Origin: JAAYUD01 sp963676865
GTDB taxonomy: Bacteria > Bacteroidota > Bacteroidia > Bacteroidales > Bacteroidaceae
Length of the DNA stretch: 64,000 nucleotides
Assembly (NCBI GenBank): GCA_963676865.2
Contig: CAXXSS010000001.1
Span: 2,170,001 to 2,234,000, forward strand
Direction of reading: 5' to 3'
This document shows positions 15,597 through 23,903 of the stretch, piece after piece. The notes beneath the pieces are model-generated. The model was not told the DNA's origin, did not search any database, and saw only the letters and a program-made list of their open reading frames with translations. The first letter of the stretch is position 1, and each line of letters opens with the position of its first letter. The position numbers and the translations under genes were made by a program.

Positions 15597-17177
15597 ATGA
15601 GAAAGGATGAGATTGTCGAACTGTTGAAGCAGCAAATAGGCAGCTATAAAAAGCTGATTGATGATTTGCGCGAACAAGAGAAAAGACAATCCGAGCAAAT
15701 CACGGAACTTATAACGGAAGTGGCATCCCTGAGGGAGGCGCTCCTTCAGAAAGGTGAATCCCTGAGCAAACAGAAACGCGTCTGCAAGGGACTGGGCAAA
15801 CTGATTGCCGTCACATCCGAGAAACAGCTCCCCCCGCCGGTGCTTCTTACCGATGAGGAAAGGCGGCGGCAGGAAGAGGAAAGAAGCCTTCAGAGGAAGG
15901 CCCGGAAGAATAACGGGGCCAGGCGTGACATGCACGCGGACATGGAGGTGGAAGAACACGACATCTACCCCGAGCAGGCGGAGTTCGACAGGAACAAGGC
16001 TCGGCCGTTGTCGGAGAAGCTGCGTATATCCATCCGTTACGAATGCGTGCCCATGCGTTTCATTAAACACGTCTACAACATCCACTCTTATACACAAGAC
16101 GGCCGCGTCTATACGGGCAAGACTCCCCCTTCGGCTTTCTTGAACTCCAATTACGACGCCTCCTTTATCGCCGGACTGATGGAGCTTCGCTACATACAAT
16201 CCGTACCGATGGAACGAATCATCGGTTATTTTGAAAACCATGGCTTCACTCTGAAAAAGCCTACCGCCCATAAGCTGATCGAAAGAGCGTCCCTGTTGTT
16301 GGAGAATCTCTACAAGTGTACCGCACAAACCGTTCTCCGGGATAATTATATCTCCGCCGATGAGACGTATTACAAAATACTCGTCAGGGAGAAGAACGGC
16401 AAGGGTCGCGGAGTCAGAAAAGGGTACCTGTGGGTAATCATCGGAATGAGGAGTAAGCTGTTGTATGTACTTTACCAAGACGGTTCCCGGTCGGAAGATG
16501 TGATTCTTCGAGAGTTGGAAGACTACAGGGGCGTCATACAGAGCGACGGCTACTCTCCCTATCGGAAACTTCAAAAAGAAGGTTATCCCCATATCACGCG
16601 AATAGCCTGCCTGCAACACGTCAAACGGAAATTTATTGATTGCGGTGAGGACGAAGAGGCCGGAAAGATGGTGGGGTTGATCAATAAGCTGTATCACCGG
16701 GAGCACAAACATCGAATCGGAGAAAAGAACTGGACGGAAGAGAAGAATCGTAGATTCCGAAACGAATATGCTCCTCCGGTCCTGGAAGAAATAAGGGCGC
16801 ACCTCGATCGGATAGAATCAGGTCCCGGCCTGCTTCCCAAAAGCGAGCTATACGCGGCGGTCATCTATATGAGAAATGAATGGGACGCCATCGAGAACAT
16901 CTTCAAGCACGGGGCGACAAGGCTGGACAATAATACGGTAGAGCGGATGAACCGTTACTTCTCAATCTCAAGAAGGAACTCTCTGTTTTTCGGCAGCCAT
17001 AAAGGGGCCGAAAGGGGAGCCATACTCTACACGCTGGCATTGTCATGTCGCATGAATGGAATAAATCTGTTCCAATATCTCACCGATATCATCAACACGA
17101 CAGCAGAGTGGCAACCCAACACGCCACTGGAAAAATATCGGGAACTACTTCCTGACAGATACAAAAAAGACTCATAA
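15597..17177 (+). CDS. tnpC: IS66-family transposase (TnpC)
   Basis: This is the DDE transposase of the element, 526 residues. Residues 1-60 form a coiled-coil (IDDLREQEKRQSEQITEL). They are followed by a linker with lysine-rich patches, then the DDE core: D255 (YISADETYYKIL), D317 (IQSDGYSPY) and E449 (LDNNTVERMNRYFSI). The C-terminus ends in the usual IS66 tail (NTPLEKYRELLPDRYK). Length and order are complete. A 422-codon ORF on the opposite strand is a shadow of this gene. Confidence 0.96.
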   Translation: MRKDEIVELLKQQIGSYKKLIDDLREQEKRQSEQITELITEVASLREALLQKGESLSKQKRVCKGLGKLIAVTSEKQLPPPVLLTDEERRRQEEERSLQRKARKNNGARRDMHADMEVEEHDIYPEQAEFDRNKARPLSEKLRISIRYECVPMRFIKHVYNIHSYTQDGRVYTGKTPPSAFLNSNYDASFIAGLMELRYIQSVPMERIIGYFENHGFTLKKPTAHKLIERASLLLENLYKCTAQTVLRDNYISADETYYKILVREKNGKGRGVRKGYLWVIIGMRSKLLYVLYQDGSRSEDVILRELEDYRGVIQSDGYSPYRKLQKEGYPHITRIACLQHVKRKFIDCGEDEEAGKMVGLINKLYHREHKHRIGEKNWTEEKNRRFRNEYAPPVLEEIRAHLDRIESGPGLLPKSELYAAVIYMRNEWDAIENIFKHGATRLDNNTVERMNRYFSISRRNSLFFGSHKGAERGAILYTLALSCRMNGINLFQYLTDIINTTAEWQPNTPLEKYRELLPDRYKKDS

Positions 17178-17232
17178 ATAAAGGATTGTATTTTTTATTT
17201 TAAGAACAACGCATAATCGCGGAGACGCTTAC

Positions 17233-17240
17233 CTCTGTAC
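17233..17240. repeat. IS66 target-site duplication, right copy
   Basis: CTCTGTAC directly follows the IS66 right end and is identical to 14674-14681. Confidence 0.95.
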
Positions 17241-17436
17241 CGGTTGTTACAGCTTTATCCTTCATATTTAATGGGAATGGTTTGTCTTCAAGCCCAAAGA
17301 TACGAAGCCAATTCCGAATTGAACCTCTGGATATACCATTTTCTTTTTCAAGGGTATACTTACCCTTGCTTCCATGAAGGTAAGAGTTTAAAATCTCTAG
17401 ACGAATCTGATCGTCAATCTTTTTATTATTTCTCAT
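17233..17436 (-). pseudogene. IS3 OrfA, N-terminal part split off by IS66
   Basis: This is the N-terminal DNA-binding half of the IS3 OrfA. From the ATG at 17436 it reads MRNNKKIDDQIRLEILNSYL, with a helix-turn-helix segment (YTLEKENGISRGSIRNWLRIFG). The frame runs into IS66 after GTE. An earlier in-frame TTG at 17457 lies inside the terminal repeat and is less likely. Removing the IS66 restores the fusion to 14673-14509, so the disruption is recent enough to have left no other change. Confidence 0.88.
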
Positions 17437-17787
17437 TTTTGAATAAGTTTGTGTCAACTTATTCAGTACATGTCAATCAATAAGTGCCACTTCGGTATGG
17501 TTAAAATAGTATCAGTATCTTGCCTCATGATCAAAAAAGCTCATATGAAAGATAGTAATTCATTGATTCTCACCGAGAAGATGCACTTTGCGATGCCCCA
17601 TTTTGCTACCGCATCACAATATCTATCTGATATACAGTCGATAACGGTGACGGGAAGAGTCTTAAAACTTTTTTTTGGAAAAGCATCGAAATGATTCATA
17701 CCGGTACGACCCCTTTTAAGTAGTCATTAGGACACGATTACTTTAACAAATCGGTGTCGTACTTATCTTCCTAAAACGACATATGCC

Positions 17788-17858
17788 CCTAAATTTGTTG
17801 ACGTCCATACGTTTTCTGAAAAACTTAAGGACGTCACCGAAAAAACTAACATATGACA
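17788..17858 (+). repeat. PUL1-flanking inverted repeat, copy A
   Basis: 71 bases that recur in inverted orientation at 47371-47441, with 66 of 71 matching by eye. The shared core includes ACTTAAGGACGTCACCGAAA. Weaker similarity continues outward (toward lower coordinates here) to about 17760. The two copies bracket PUL1 and nothing else. Confidence 0.85.
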
Positions 17859-17875
17859 ATTTTGCAAAAATCAAC

Positions 17876-17987
17876 CGTATGTCGCTGCCATAACTACCGT
17901 ATGTTGTAGAAGAAACTAACGTTAGTTATCATAACAACTAACGTTAGTTACCGCAGTAACATCCGTTAGTTATGGCTGCGACATACG
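17876..17987. repeat. Large imperfect palindrome with two inner 14-bp palindromes
   Basis: The 21-base arms at 17876-17896 (CGTATGTCGCTGCCATAACTA) — 20 of 21 bases paired, written here as CGTATGTCGC plus TGCCATAACTA — match the inverted arm at 17967-17987. Inside lie two copies of the perfect palindrome AACTAACGTTAGTT, at 17914-17927 and 17936-17949. It sits 46-157 bases past the stop of the last PUL1 gene, where a transcription terminator or mRNA-stabilising structure would be expected. Confidence 0.8.
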
Positions 17988-18032
17988 TCTGTTTTGTGAT
18001 GGTTATTCGGTGTCTTATTTTTTTATTGGCGC

Positions 18033-19079
18033 TTATCTATTTTTCAGGGTAAAAGTGATTAAGACTCCTTTGTGATCGCTTGGCCATTCATCATTAAGTG
18101 GCCTTATAAACGAATCATTTGTTTGCTCTTTTACGCGCTGTCCTCTCACAATAGAACTTTCGGGACCAAATACCTGTGCTTTCTTCACTTTTAAATCCTT
18201 GTTTGGATAATAATAGATGAAATCTATTCTCTCACGTTCGTCGGCATCGAATGCCCATGCTAATCTCTTTGTCTCAACGGCTTTATTGTCGGCTGGGAAA
18301 GTAAATCCCGGACACTTTACAACATTCGGGTGGGCTATACGGTATGCATCTTTATATCCGCTTGTTATCAATGTTTTTGAACTGCCCCAATTGATAACAC
18401 AACCATTATGGTCGTATTTGTCTTTTGTGTCCGATTGCCAATCCATGTAAGATGGTTCATTCAAATCTCCTGCTAAAAAGACTAGCGACCCTTTTTTCAA
18501 CTCTTTTTGAGCATCGCTTATGAAATCTTTTATAGATGCGATCCGATCTGATTTCTCACATACGCTCAAGATTGTATTTACATCGGTGATTGCTTTAGGA
18601 AGTTTATCCCAATTTGTGCTACCATCATTATATCCTCTAGGATAATAACAAGAGTACCAACGATATTCCGAATGGGCGGGATATATTGCGAGCCTTTTAT
18701 CTTGTACTTTTATTATAGCTTTAAACATCCATTTATTGACGCGTTCTGTCTCAATAATGGGATATTTTGAAATTACTGCACGTCCATCAATCCGTGCACT
18801 ATAGTATGTCAGTCCCTTGCTCTTTAAAGCTTTTATTAGCTCCGGTAAAACCGGGTTGTCGTTATCGCTTTTGTAGAGTTCACAAAAGGTCGCTATATCC
18901 GGTTGTACGTATGCAATCTGTTCTATCAAATATTTGGGCGCATCAACTACATGTGTGCATTCCACCCATAGATTGAGTTGGAGAAATTTTAACTCAATCT
19001 TTGGGCTCGAACTATTTGAAGAATACGCAGTAAAGATAGAAATTAAAATAAAAGAGACTGTCAGAAGAATTTTTTTCAT
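18033..19079 (-). CDS. Secreted endonuclease/exonuclease/phosphatase-family protein
   Basis: This is a Mg-dependent phosphodiesterase or phosphatase of the EEP superfamily (DNase I/sphingomyelinase fold), 348 residues. A signal peptide occupies residues 1-20. Active-site elements are present in order: N36 (LQLNLW), E67 (TFCELYKS), H136 (YPAHSEYRW), D205/N207 (LAGDLNEPS), D286 (ERIDFIYYY) and D335/H336 (PSDHKGV). It is therefore probably catalytic. It is the last gene of the PUL1 operon, 18 bases after the second susD. Its substrate cannot be told from sequence; a phosphodiester on the imported glycan, a lipid head group or a nucleic acid are all possible. The export signal argues for a periplasmic or surface role. 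Confidence 0.85.
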   Translation of the reverse strand: MKKILLTVSFILISIFTAYSSNSSSPKIELKFLQLNLWVECTHVVDAPKYLIEQIAYVQPDIATFCELYKSDNDNPVLPELIKALKSKGLTYYSARIDGRAVISKYPIIETERVNKWMFKAIIKVQDKRLAIYPAHSEYRWYSCYYPRGYNDGSTNWDKLPKAITDVNTILSVCEKSDRIASIKDFISDAQKELKKGSLVFLAGDLNEPSYMDWQSDTKDKYDHNGCVINWGSSKTLITSGYKDAYRIAHPNVVKCPGFTFPADNKAVETKRLAWAFDADERERIDFIYYYPNKDLKVKKAQVFGPESSIVRGQRVKEQTNDSFIRPLNDEWPSDHKGVLITFTLKNR

Positions 19080-19097
19080 TGTTAGTATTATTTTAAT

Positions 19098-20849
19098 TTA
19101 CCATCCCGGGTTCTGACTGTTCATTCCAGAAGAATTATATAAGCGAATCGCTTCATCAGCCGGAAGAGGGAATAGTAGGAATTTGTTTGTATAAGCTTTT
19201 CTTTCATTATCTACTACAAAACGTGTACCATCGGCTTTCATTCCAGTAATTACTTTGTCTGTTTGATCTAAAATATTCCAGCGGCGTACATCAAAGAAAC
19301 GATGTTCCTCAAAAGCTAATTCTACCCTGCGCTCATTCCTTATTCGTAAACGGAATTGAGCAGTTGTTAAACCGTAAGGTATATCTGGCATACCTACTCT
19401 TCTTCGTATGGCATTAATAGCATCAACGGCCTCATTTGGTGCATAGTTTGTAGAAGATGCTTCATTGGCTGCTTCTGCGTAATTTAGATATAGTTCGGAA
19501 AGATGGAATTCCTTAAAGTATCCATCCAAATTGCCAGATATTCCTGATTTGTAATTTGCAAATTTGCGAGTATAATATCCTGTGCAAGTATATCGAGGAT
19601 TTGTGTTTTGAATATTCAGAGCACAATTGCCATTTTCTTTGGTAGATAGTATTGTTCCTGTTTGCAAATCAATTTTAGATCCATTATAATAGATAGAAGC
19701 CATCAGCCGTGGATCACGGTTCGTATAAGGATTTGAAGAACTATACAATGTGTTTTCGTTATTGTAATTGGGGTTCAAATGGTTGTCGTCATTGTATGGT
19801 CTCTCGAGATTCAAAATTGGTTTTCCATCTATTGTTTCATAAGAATCTACTAATTCTTGAGATGGACAAGCTCCAGCATCCGTCTGTCCGTTAGTAACAG
19901 GTAGTCCAGCATAGTTCCACATATACATTTGTCCAACTTCCATAATTGTCTCTTTATCATTTACAACGGGTAAATCGGAACGAGAATAAAAGTAAATATC
20001 ATATGGAGAGTAACCATCATTAGAATTGGGCTTGATTTGATAGAGTTCATAACCATTGGCTAAACATTTTTGTAAGGCATCTTTTGTAATTGCGGCAGCT
20101 TCTACCCATGTAATTGTCCCGTCATTAAACAATGGGCTTGCTGCATAGAGAGCTACTTCTGAACGTATGGCTTCACACACGGCCTTGGTCATAACATGTC
20201 TATAATTTTCTTTATCTAAAGTTCGCCATCCCCATTCTTCTACATCTGCTATATTGATTGCTGTGTCACAATCTGAAAGAATCTGGCGGGCGCATTCTCC
20301 AAAAGTTCCTCTTTTGGCTTTTGGATAATCATAATCGGTTGTAGTAACGATTGGAACACCTCCAAAGCGTTTGATGAGTTGCAAATAATAAAATGCACGC
20401 AATGTAAGTACTTGTGCTTTGAAACTATTGCGGATATCATCGGTATATACATTAGCTGTCGCTATGTTTTCCAAGAATATATTGCAAGTTTTAATCCCTT
20501 GATAATAATGGCTATAGTTTTCTGGATTTCCTGCAATATCCTCCAAAGGGTTATTAAAAGGGGTCAATTGTCCTTCATTCCATTTGCGTGTTATTCCATT
20601 TTCTATTTCCCATGCATCTTTTGCTTCGTCGCTACATCCTGCTAGCATAGTATAATTGTAGTTCATTCCATGATCTAGAATCCATTCGTAACAATGGTTC
20701 ATATATGCGTATGTTTTACGGTTTGTAGTAAATAAGTCACTGTAATCTGTACGACCGTCTGGATGATCTTCAATGCTAGTACATCCACAAATGAGAGTTC
20801 CGCCTATTAGTAAAGAAAAAACTCCAAATATTAATAAATACTTTTTCAT
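19098..20849 (-). CDS. SusD-like outer-membrane lipoprotein, second pair
   Basis: SusD-like proteins form the glycan-binding lid over the SusC channel. This 583-residue protein has a lipoprotein signal (LLIGGTLICGC, Cys at about residue 23). The TPR-rich core contains RSEVALYAASPLFNDG and the SusD C-terminal pattern NAIRRRVGMPDIP...RIRNERRVELAFEEHRFFDVRRW. It ends LFPLPADEAIRLY...NPGW, typical of the RagB/SusD family. It is paired with the SusC gene 11 bases upstream. Confidence 0.96.
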   Translation of the reverse strand: MKKYLLIFGVFSLLIGGTLICGCTSIEDHPDGRTDYSDLFTTNRKTYAYMNHCYEWILDHGMNYNYTMLAGCSDEAKDAWEIENGITRKWNEGQLTPFNNPLEDIAGNPENYSHYYQGIKTCNIFLENIATANVYTDDIRNSFKAQVLTLRAFYYLQLIKRFGGVPIVTTTDYDYPKAKRGTFGECARQILSDCDTAINIADVEEWGWRTLDKENYRHVMTKAVCEAIRSEVALYAASPLFNDGTITWVEAAAITKDALQKCLANGYELYQIKPNSNDGYSPYDIYFYSRSDLPVVNDKETIMEVGQMYMWNYAGLPVTNGQTDAGACPSQELVDSYETIDGKPILNLERPYNDDNHLNPNYNNENTLYSSSNPYTNRDPRLMASIYYNGSKIDLQTGTILSTKENGNCALNIQNTNPRYTCTGYYTRKFANYKSGISGNLDGYFKEFHLSELYLNYAEAANEASSTNYAPNEAVDAINAIRRRVGMPDIPYGLTTAQFRLRIRNERRVELAFEEHRFFDVRRWNILDQTDKVITGMKADGTRFVVDNERKAYTNKFLLFPLPADEAIRLYNSSGMNSQNPGW

Positions 20850-20860
20850 AACTTCTGTTT

Positions 20861-23800
20861 TTAGAAATTCAAATTAAGACCAATACTGAAGGTCCTATAA
20901 ATAGGATATACATTCAGGGCTTTCTGTTCTGGGTCAAGATTGTCAAACTTAAGAGACGTTGTCGTGAGTAAGTTCTCTCCACTTATATAAAATCTCATCT
21001 TTTCGATTTTCATTTTGTTTGTCAAACTCTTAGGTATTGTATAGCCTATTGCTACGTTTTTTAGTCTTAGATAATTGTTTTTTGAATAAAAAAACTCATT
21101 GCTTTGTAAGCTGGAAGAATTACCTGTAGATAATGCGGGGTACGTAATTTTTTCGTTGTTGGCATATCTTGCAGCTGTCCATGCTTGTTTGTGTAAATTT
21201 GTATATACTCCGTGCCCGAAGTTTTCAAAAATGCCACATCCGTTGTAATAGGCGGCTGTTCCCGAAATACCTTGTATTTGAACATATAAATCCACGTTTT
21301 TATAACCTAGTTGGATAGAGGTGCCATAAGAAATGGTAGGCAGCGTTTTTGCATCTTTCATTGGAGCTTGATCACGTTCGTCAATAATTCCGTCGTTATT
21401 TAAGTCTTTATAGACAAAATCTCCTACCCGTGGAGAAACTCCAGTAAATGAAAGTTTGCTGTTATCTATTGCTTGTTGGCTATTGTAATATCCGTTGCCA
21501 TTGGAATAATCGATAAGATAACCAAACTGTTGCCCTAAAGAATAACCGGTTTTTCGATGGGGATAATAATATCCACTTGATTTGCGATTTAATTCTCTGA
21601 CATCTGTGAGCTTATTTTTGTTGTATCCTATATTTCCTTTGAATGCAATATCCAATCCGAAAGATAGTTTTTTAGTATAAGAAATTTCCATATCGAAACC
21701 TTTGTTATTCATTTTGCCTAAGTTCTCGTAGGGTAGATATGAAGAACTTATACCTTGCGACATGGATATACTAGTGTCTTGTAGTGCCATACCACTTTGT
21801 TTAACATACCAATAATCGAAGGAAAGGCTTAATGAATTAAATAGAGTTAGATCAATGCCATAATTTTGCTGAAAGGATTTTTCATAAAAGATGGATGGAT
21901 TACCCTGTTGCCCTTCTATCGTATGGGCGGCATAATAATCGCTTAGTAAATAGCCCGATAAACCATATCTGACATCTGTAGAATATAAGAAACGAGTATT
22001 TGATATCTGATCATTTGCTAGCCAACCGACAGATGCTCTCAACTTTAAGAAATTGAGCCAATTTATCTTTTTTAGAAAATTCTCGTTAGAAGCTATCCAT
22101 GCAGCGGATAGGGTGGGGGAGAATTTAAAACGATGGTTTGGTTTAAATTGTTCTGTCCCGTCATATGAAAAATCTCCCTGGATATAATAGCGAGAGTCAT
22201 ATCCATACTTGGCATGACCAATAAGAGACAAGCGGTCATAAGGCAAATCTCCATTTTTCATCATATCTTCATTGAAATAGCAGATAAAAGTATTTAGTTC
22301 ATGTTTACGACCAAAAACTCTGTCATAGTTGATGAAACCTTGAAAATTCATAAAATACCGCATATCTGAATTCTTGGTTAGACTTAATGGCAACTGAGTA
22401 TGAGTTCCAAATAAAGAGTTCCCATCTTGAGAATATCGGGGGTAATCAGTTGAACCATAAATATTGCCACTATAATTTGCTTCATACCCAATAACACCTT
22501 TCGTGCTTAGTCCTTTGATTAAAAAGTCTAAATCCAATTTCATCCCATAGGCTACGTTCAGATTGATGCCTGTTGTATGAGTATATCCTGATTTGTTTAT
22601 CATTCCATAAGAAGGATTCTCGTTATACTCGGTCGTAATAATTTTCCCATCTTTAGTAGTTGGTCCGGCAATAGTGGGAGGCATATTATACAGATTACTC
22701 ATTATTGATTCTATTCCAGAATATCCTTGATTCAACCGATCAATGCTTATATTTGTATTAAGATAGCAGCTTAAATAACGATGCAATGCTACATCGATAT
22801 TTGATATGATATTGAATCGATGTAATTTTAGTGCAGGGTTGTATTTCTCTTGTTTTTCGGCATCAACTAAGCTGTTCTGGTGCATGTAACCAGCATTAAT
22901 AAGATATTTCACTTTGTTATTACCACCGCTTATATTCAAGTTGAAGCGTTGCATAGAGGCCATATTATCCATAAACATATTATACCAATTGGTGTTTGGT
23001 AGAGAACCGTCAGCGTAACCAGCCTCATCATACAATGTATATAAAGGATTATTCCCATCATTAATTAAAGCTTGGTTGCGTAGTCTGGCATATTGATAGG
23101 AATTTGCAGTTTTGGGTTTTTGGGTCGCTTGCTGAATGGAATAATCCATATTGACATTCACTTTTGTACGTCCCAACTGACCATGTTTTGTAGTAATAAG
23201 TATCACGCCAGAAGAAGCACGAGGACCATATAGAGCTTTTGATGCTGCATCTTTCAAGATGGATACAGATTCGATACTATATGCAGATAAAGTATTCATA
23301 TCAAACAAGGGAGAAGGTATTCCATCCAATACAACTAAGGGAGTATTCCCATTAATTGAATTTAAGCCACGAATATATAGTAGAGGGGCGTCATTTCCAG
23401 GAGTACTGGTCGATGAAATGCTTGTTAAACCAGCCAATCGTCCTGCAAGAGATGCAGTAAAGCCCGCCGTGGGTGATTTTGTAAGCTCGTCTTCTTTTAC
23501 TGTTGATATTGCACCTGTATAGCTACCTTTCCTTTCCGTTTGTAGCAGAGCTACATTCAAAAGGGCATCTTGTGCAGCAATATCTAGCTTTAGATTGATT
23601 TCTATAGTATGCCCTGCGATGATCTTTATAGATTGGTTTCTATAACCTATGAAATGACAAATTAATGTGTTTTCTTCTTTTGGAATTTCTAATAAGAACT
23701 TTCCTTCAATGTCCGTACTTGTAGTATATTCATCTTTGTTTGGTATAGAGATAATTGCACCGCTGATGGGTTGGTTACTTTCATCGCGTACTACACCGGA

Positions 23801-23884
23801 TACGACTTTCTTTATTTGTGCTTGACATACCCCGTTATCTAAAAATAAGCAGATGAGGCACAAAAGTATGATTATTCTTTTCAT
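20861..23884 (-). CDS. SusC-like TonB-dependent transporter, second pair
   Basis: This is an outer-membrane beta-barrel importer of glycan oligosaccharides. From the ATG at 23884 (MKRIIILLCLICLFLDNGVC) it has 1,007 residues. An upstream in-frame ATG at 23917 would overlap the preceding susD and lacks a signal peptide. Order: signal peptide, carboxypeptidase-regulatory-like domain (VSGVVRDESNQPISGAIISI), TonB plug (AGFTASLAGRLAGLTSIS ... VVLDGIPSP ... SVSILKDAASKALYGPRAS), then the 22-strand barrel ending in a terminal Phe. It is diverged from the first SusC of this operon, which suggests a different oligosaccharide preference. Confidence 0.96.
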   Translation of the reverse strand: MKRIIILLCLICLFLDNGVCQAQIKKVVSGVVRDESNQPISGAIISIPNKDEYTTSTDIEGKFLLEIPKEENTLICHFIGYRNQSIKIIAGHTIEINLKLDIAAQDALLNVALLQTERKGSYTGAISTVKEDELTKSPTAGFTASLAGRLAGLTSISSTSTPGNDAPLLYIRGLNSINGNTPLVVLDGIPSPLFDMNTLSAYSIESVSILKDAASKALYGPRASSGVILITTKHGQLGRTKVNVNMDYSIQQATQKPKTANSYQYARLRNQALINDGNNPLYTLYDEAGYADGSLPNTNWYNMFMDNMASMQRFNLNISGGNNKVKYLINAGYMHQNSLVDAEKQEKYNPALKLHRFNIISNIDVALHRYLSCYLNTNISIDRLNQGYSGIESIMSNLYNMPPTIAGPTTKDGKIITTEYNENPSYGMINKSGYTHTTGINLNVAYGMKLDLDFLIKGLSTKGVIGYEANYSGNIYGSTDYPRYSQDGNSLFGTHTQLPLSLTKNSDMRYFMNFQGFINYDRVFGRKHELNTFICYFNEDMMKNGDLPYDRLSLIGHAKYGYDSRYYIQGDFSYDGTEQFKPNHRFKFSPTLSAAWIASNENFLKKINWLNFLKLRASVGWLANDQISNTRFLYSTDVRYGLSGYLLSDYYAAHTIEGQQGNPSIFYEKSFQQNYGIDLTLFNSLSLSFDYWYVKQSGMALQDTSISMSQGISSSYLPYENLGKMNNKGFDMEISYTKKLSFGLDIAFKGNIGYNKNKLTDVRELNRKSSGYYYPHRKTGYSLGQQFGYLIDYSNGNGYYNSQQAIDNSKLSFTGVSPRVGDFVYKDLNNDGIIDERDQAPMKDAKTLPTISYGTSIQLGYKNVDLYVQIQGISGTAAYYNGCGIFENFGHGVYTNLHKQAWTAARYANNEKITYPALSTGNSSSLQSNEFFYSKNNYLRLKNVAIGYTIPKSLTNKMKIEKMRFYISGENLLTTTSLKFDNLDPEQKALNVYPIYRTFSIGLNLNF

Positions 23885-23903
23885 GTTTATTCTTGTTTTA
23901 TGT

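Larger units (their letters stand above)
14682..17232 (+). mobile_element. IS66-family insertion sequence, 2,551 bp
   Basis: The terminal inverted repeats are 22 bp with one mismatch: 14682-14703 begins GTAAGCGTCTC and 17211-17232 ends with the complement. It is flanked by exact 8-bp duplications. It contains the three standard ORFs (tnpA-, tnpB- and tnpC-like) on the + strand, all intact, so it may still be active. It is visibly richer in G+C than its surroundings, which fits acquisition by transfer. It is inserted in the IS3 orfA in opposite orientation. Confidence 0.96.
13440..17470 (-). mobile_element. IS3-family element interrupted by IS66
   Basis: The proposed ends are TGTACTGAAT at 13440-13449 and its inverted copy ATTCAGTACA at 17461-17470. 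Both are followed inward by GTTGACA, so the terminal inverted repeats are about 20 bp, starting TG and ending CA as expected. Without the 2,551-bp IS66 and one 8-bp duplication the element is 1,472 bp, a usual IS3-family size. It encodes OrfA (split) and OrfB on the - strand. No clear 3-4 bp target duplication is visible (flanks ...TGTGG and TGTCA...), so the exact boundaries are uncertain. The left end also contains tandem TTGACA/CCTAA blocks that may be transposase sites. Confidence 0.8.
17471..18032. other. Intergenic DNA downstream of PUL1, rich in inverted repeats
   Basis: No convincing gene is seen. An ORF at 17449-17694 (+) is 81 codons but unlike any family I know and overlaps the IS3 end. 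From about 17760 to 17990 the DNA is made of inverted and palindromic repeats: copy A of the PUL1-flanking repeat, then a palindrome cluster. The region also receives transcription from the last PUL1 gene, so one of these structures may terminate it. Confidence 0.65.

Noticed and set aside
15534..16802. 422-codon ORF on the - strand
   Set aside because: It lies opposite the IS66 transposase gene, which has clear DDE motifs. It is a G+C-rich shadow frame without any domain.
17449..17694. 81-codon ORF as a possible gene
   Set aside because: It starts inside the IS3 terminal repeat and has no family resemblance; a gene remnant cannot be excluded.
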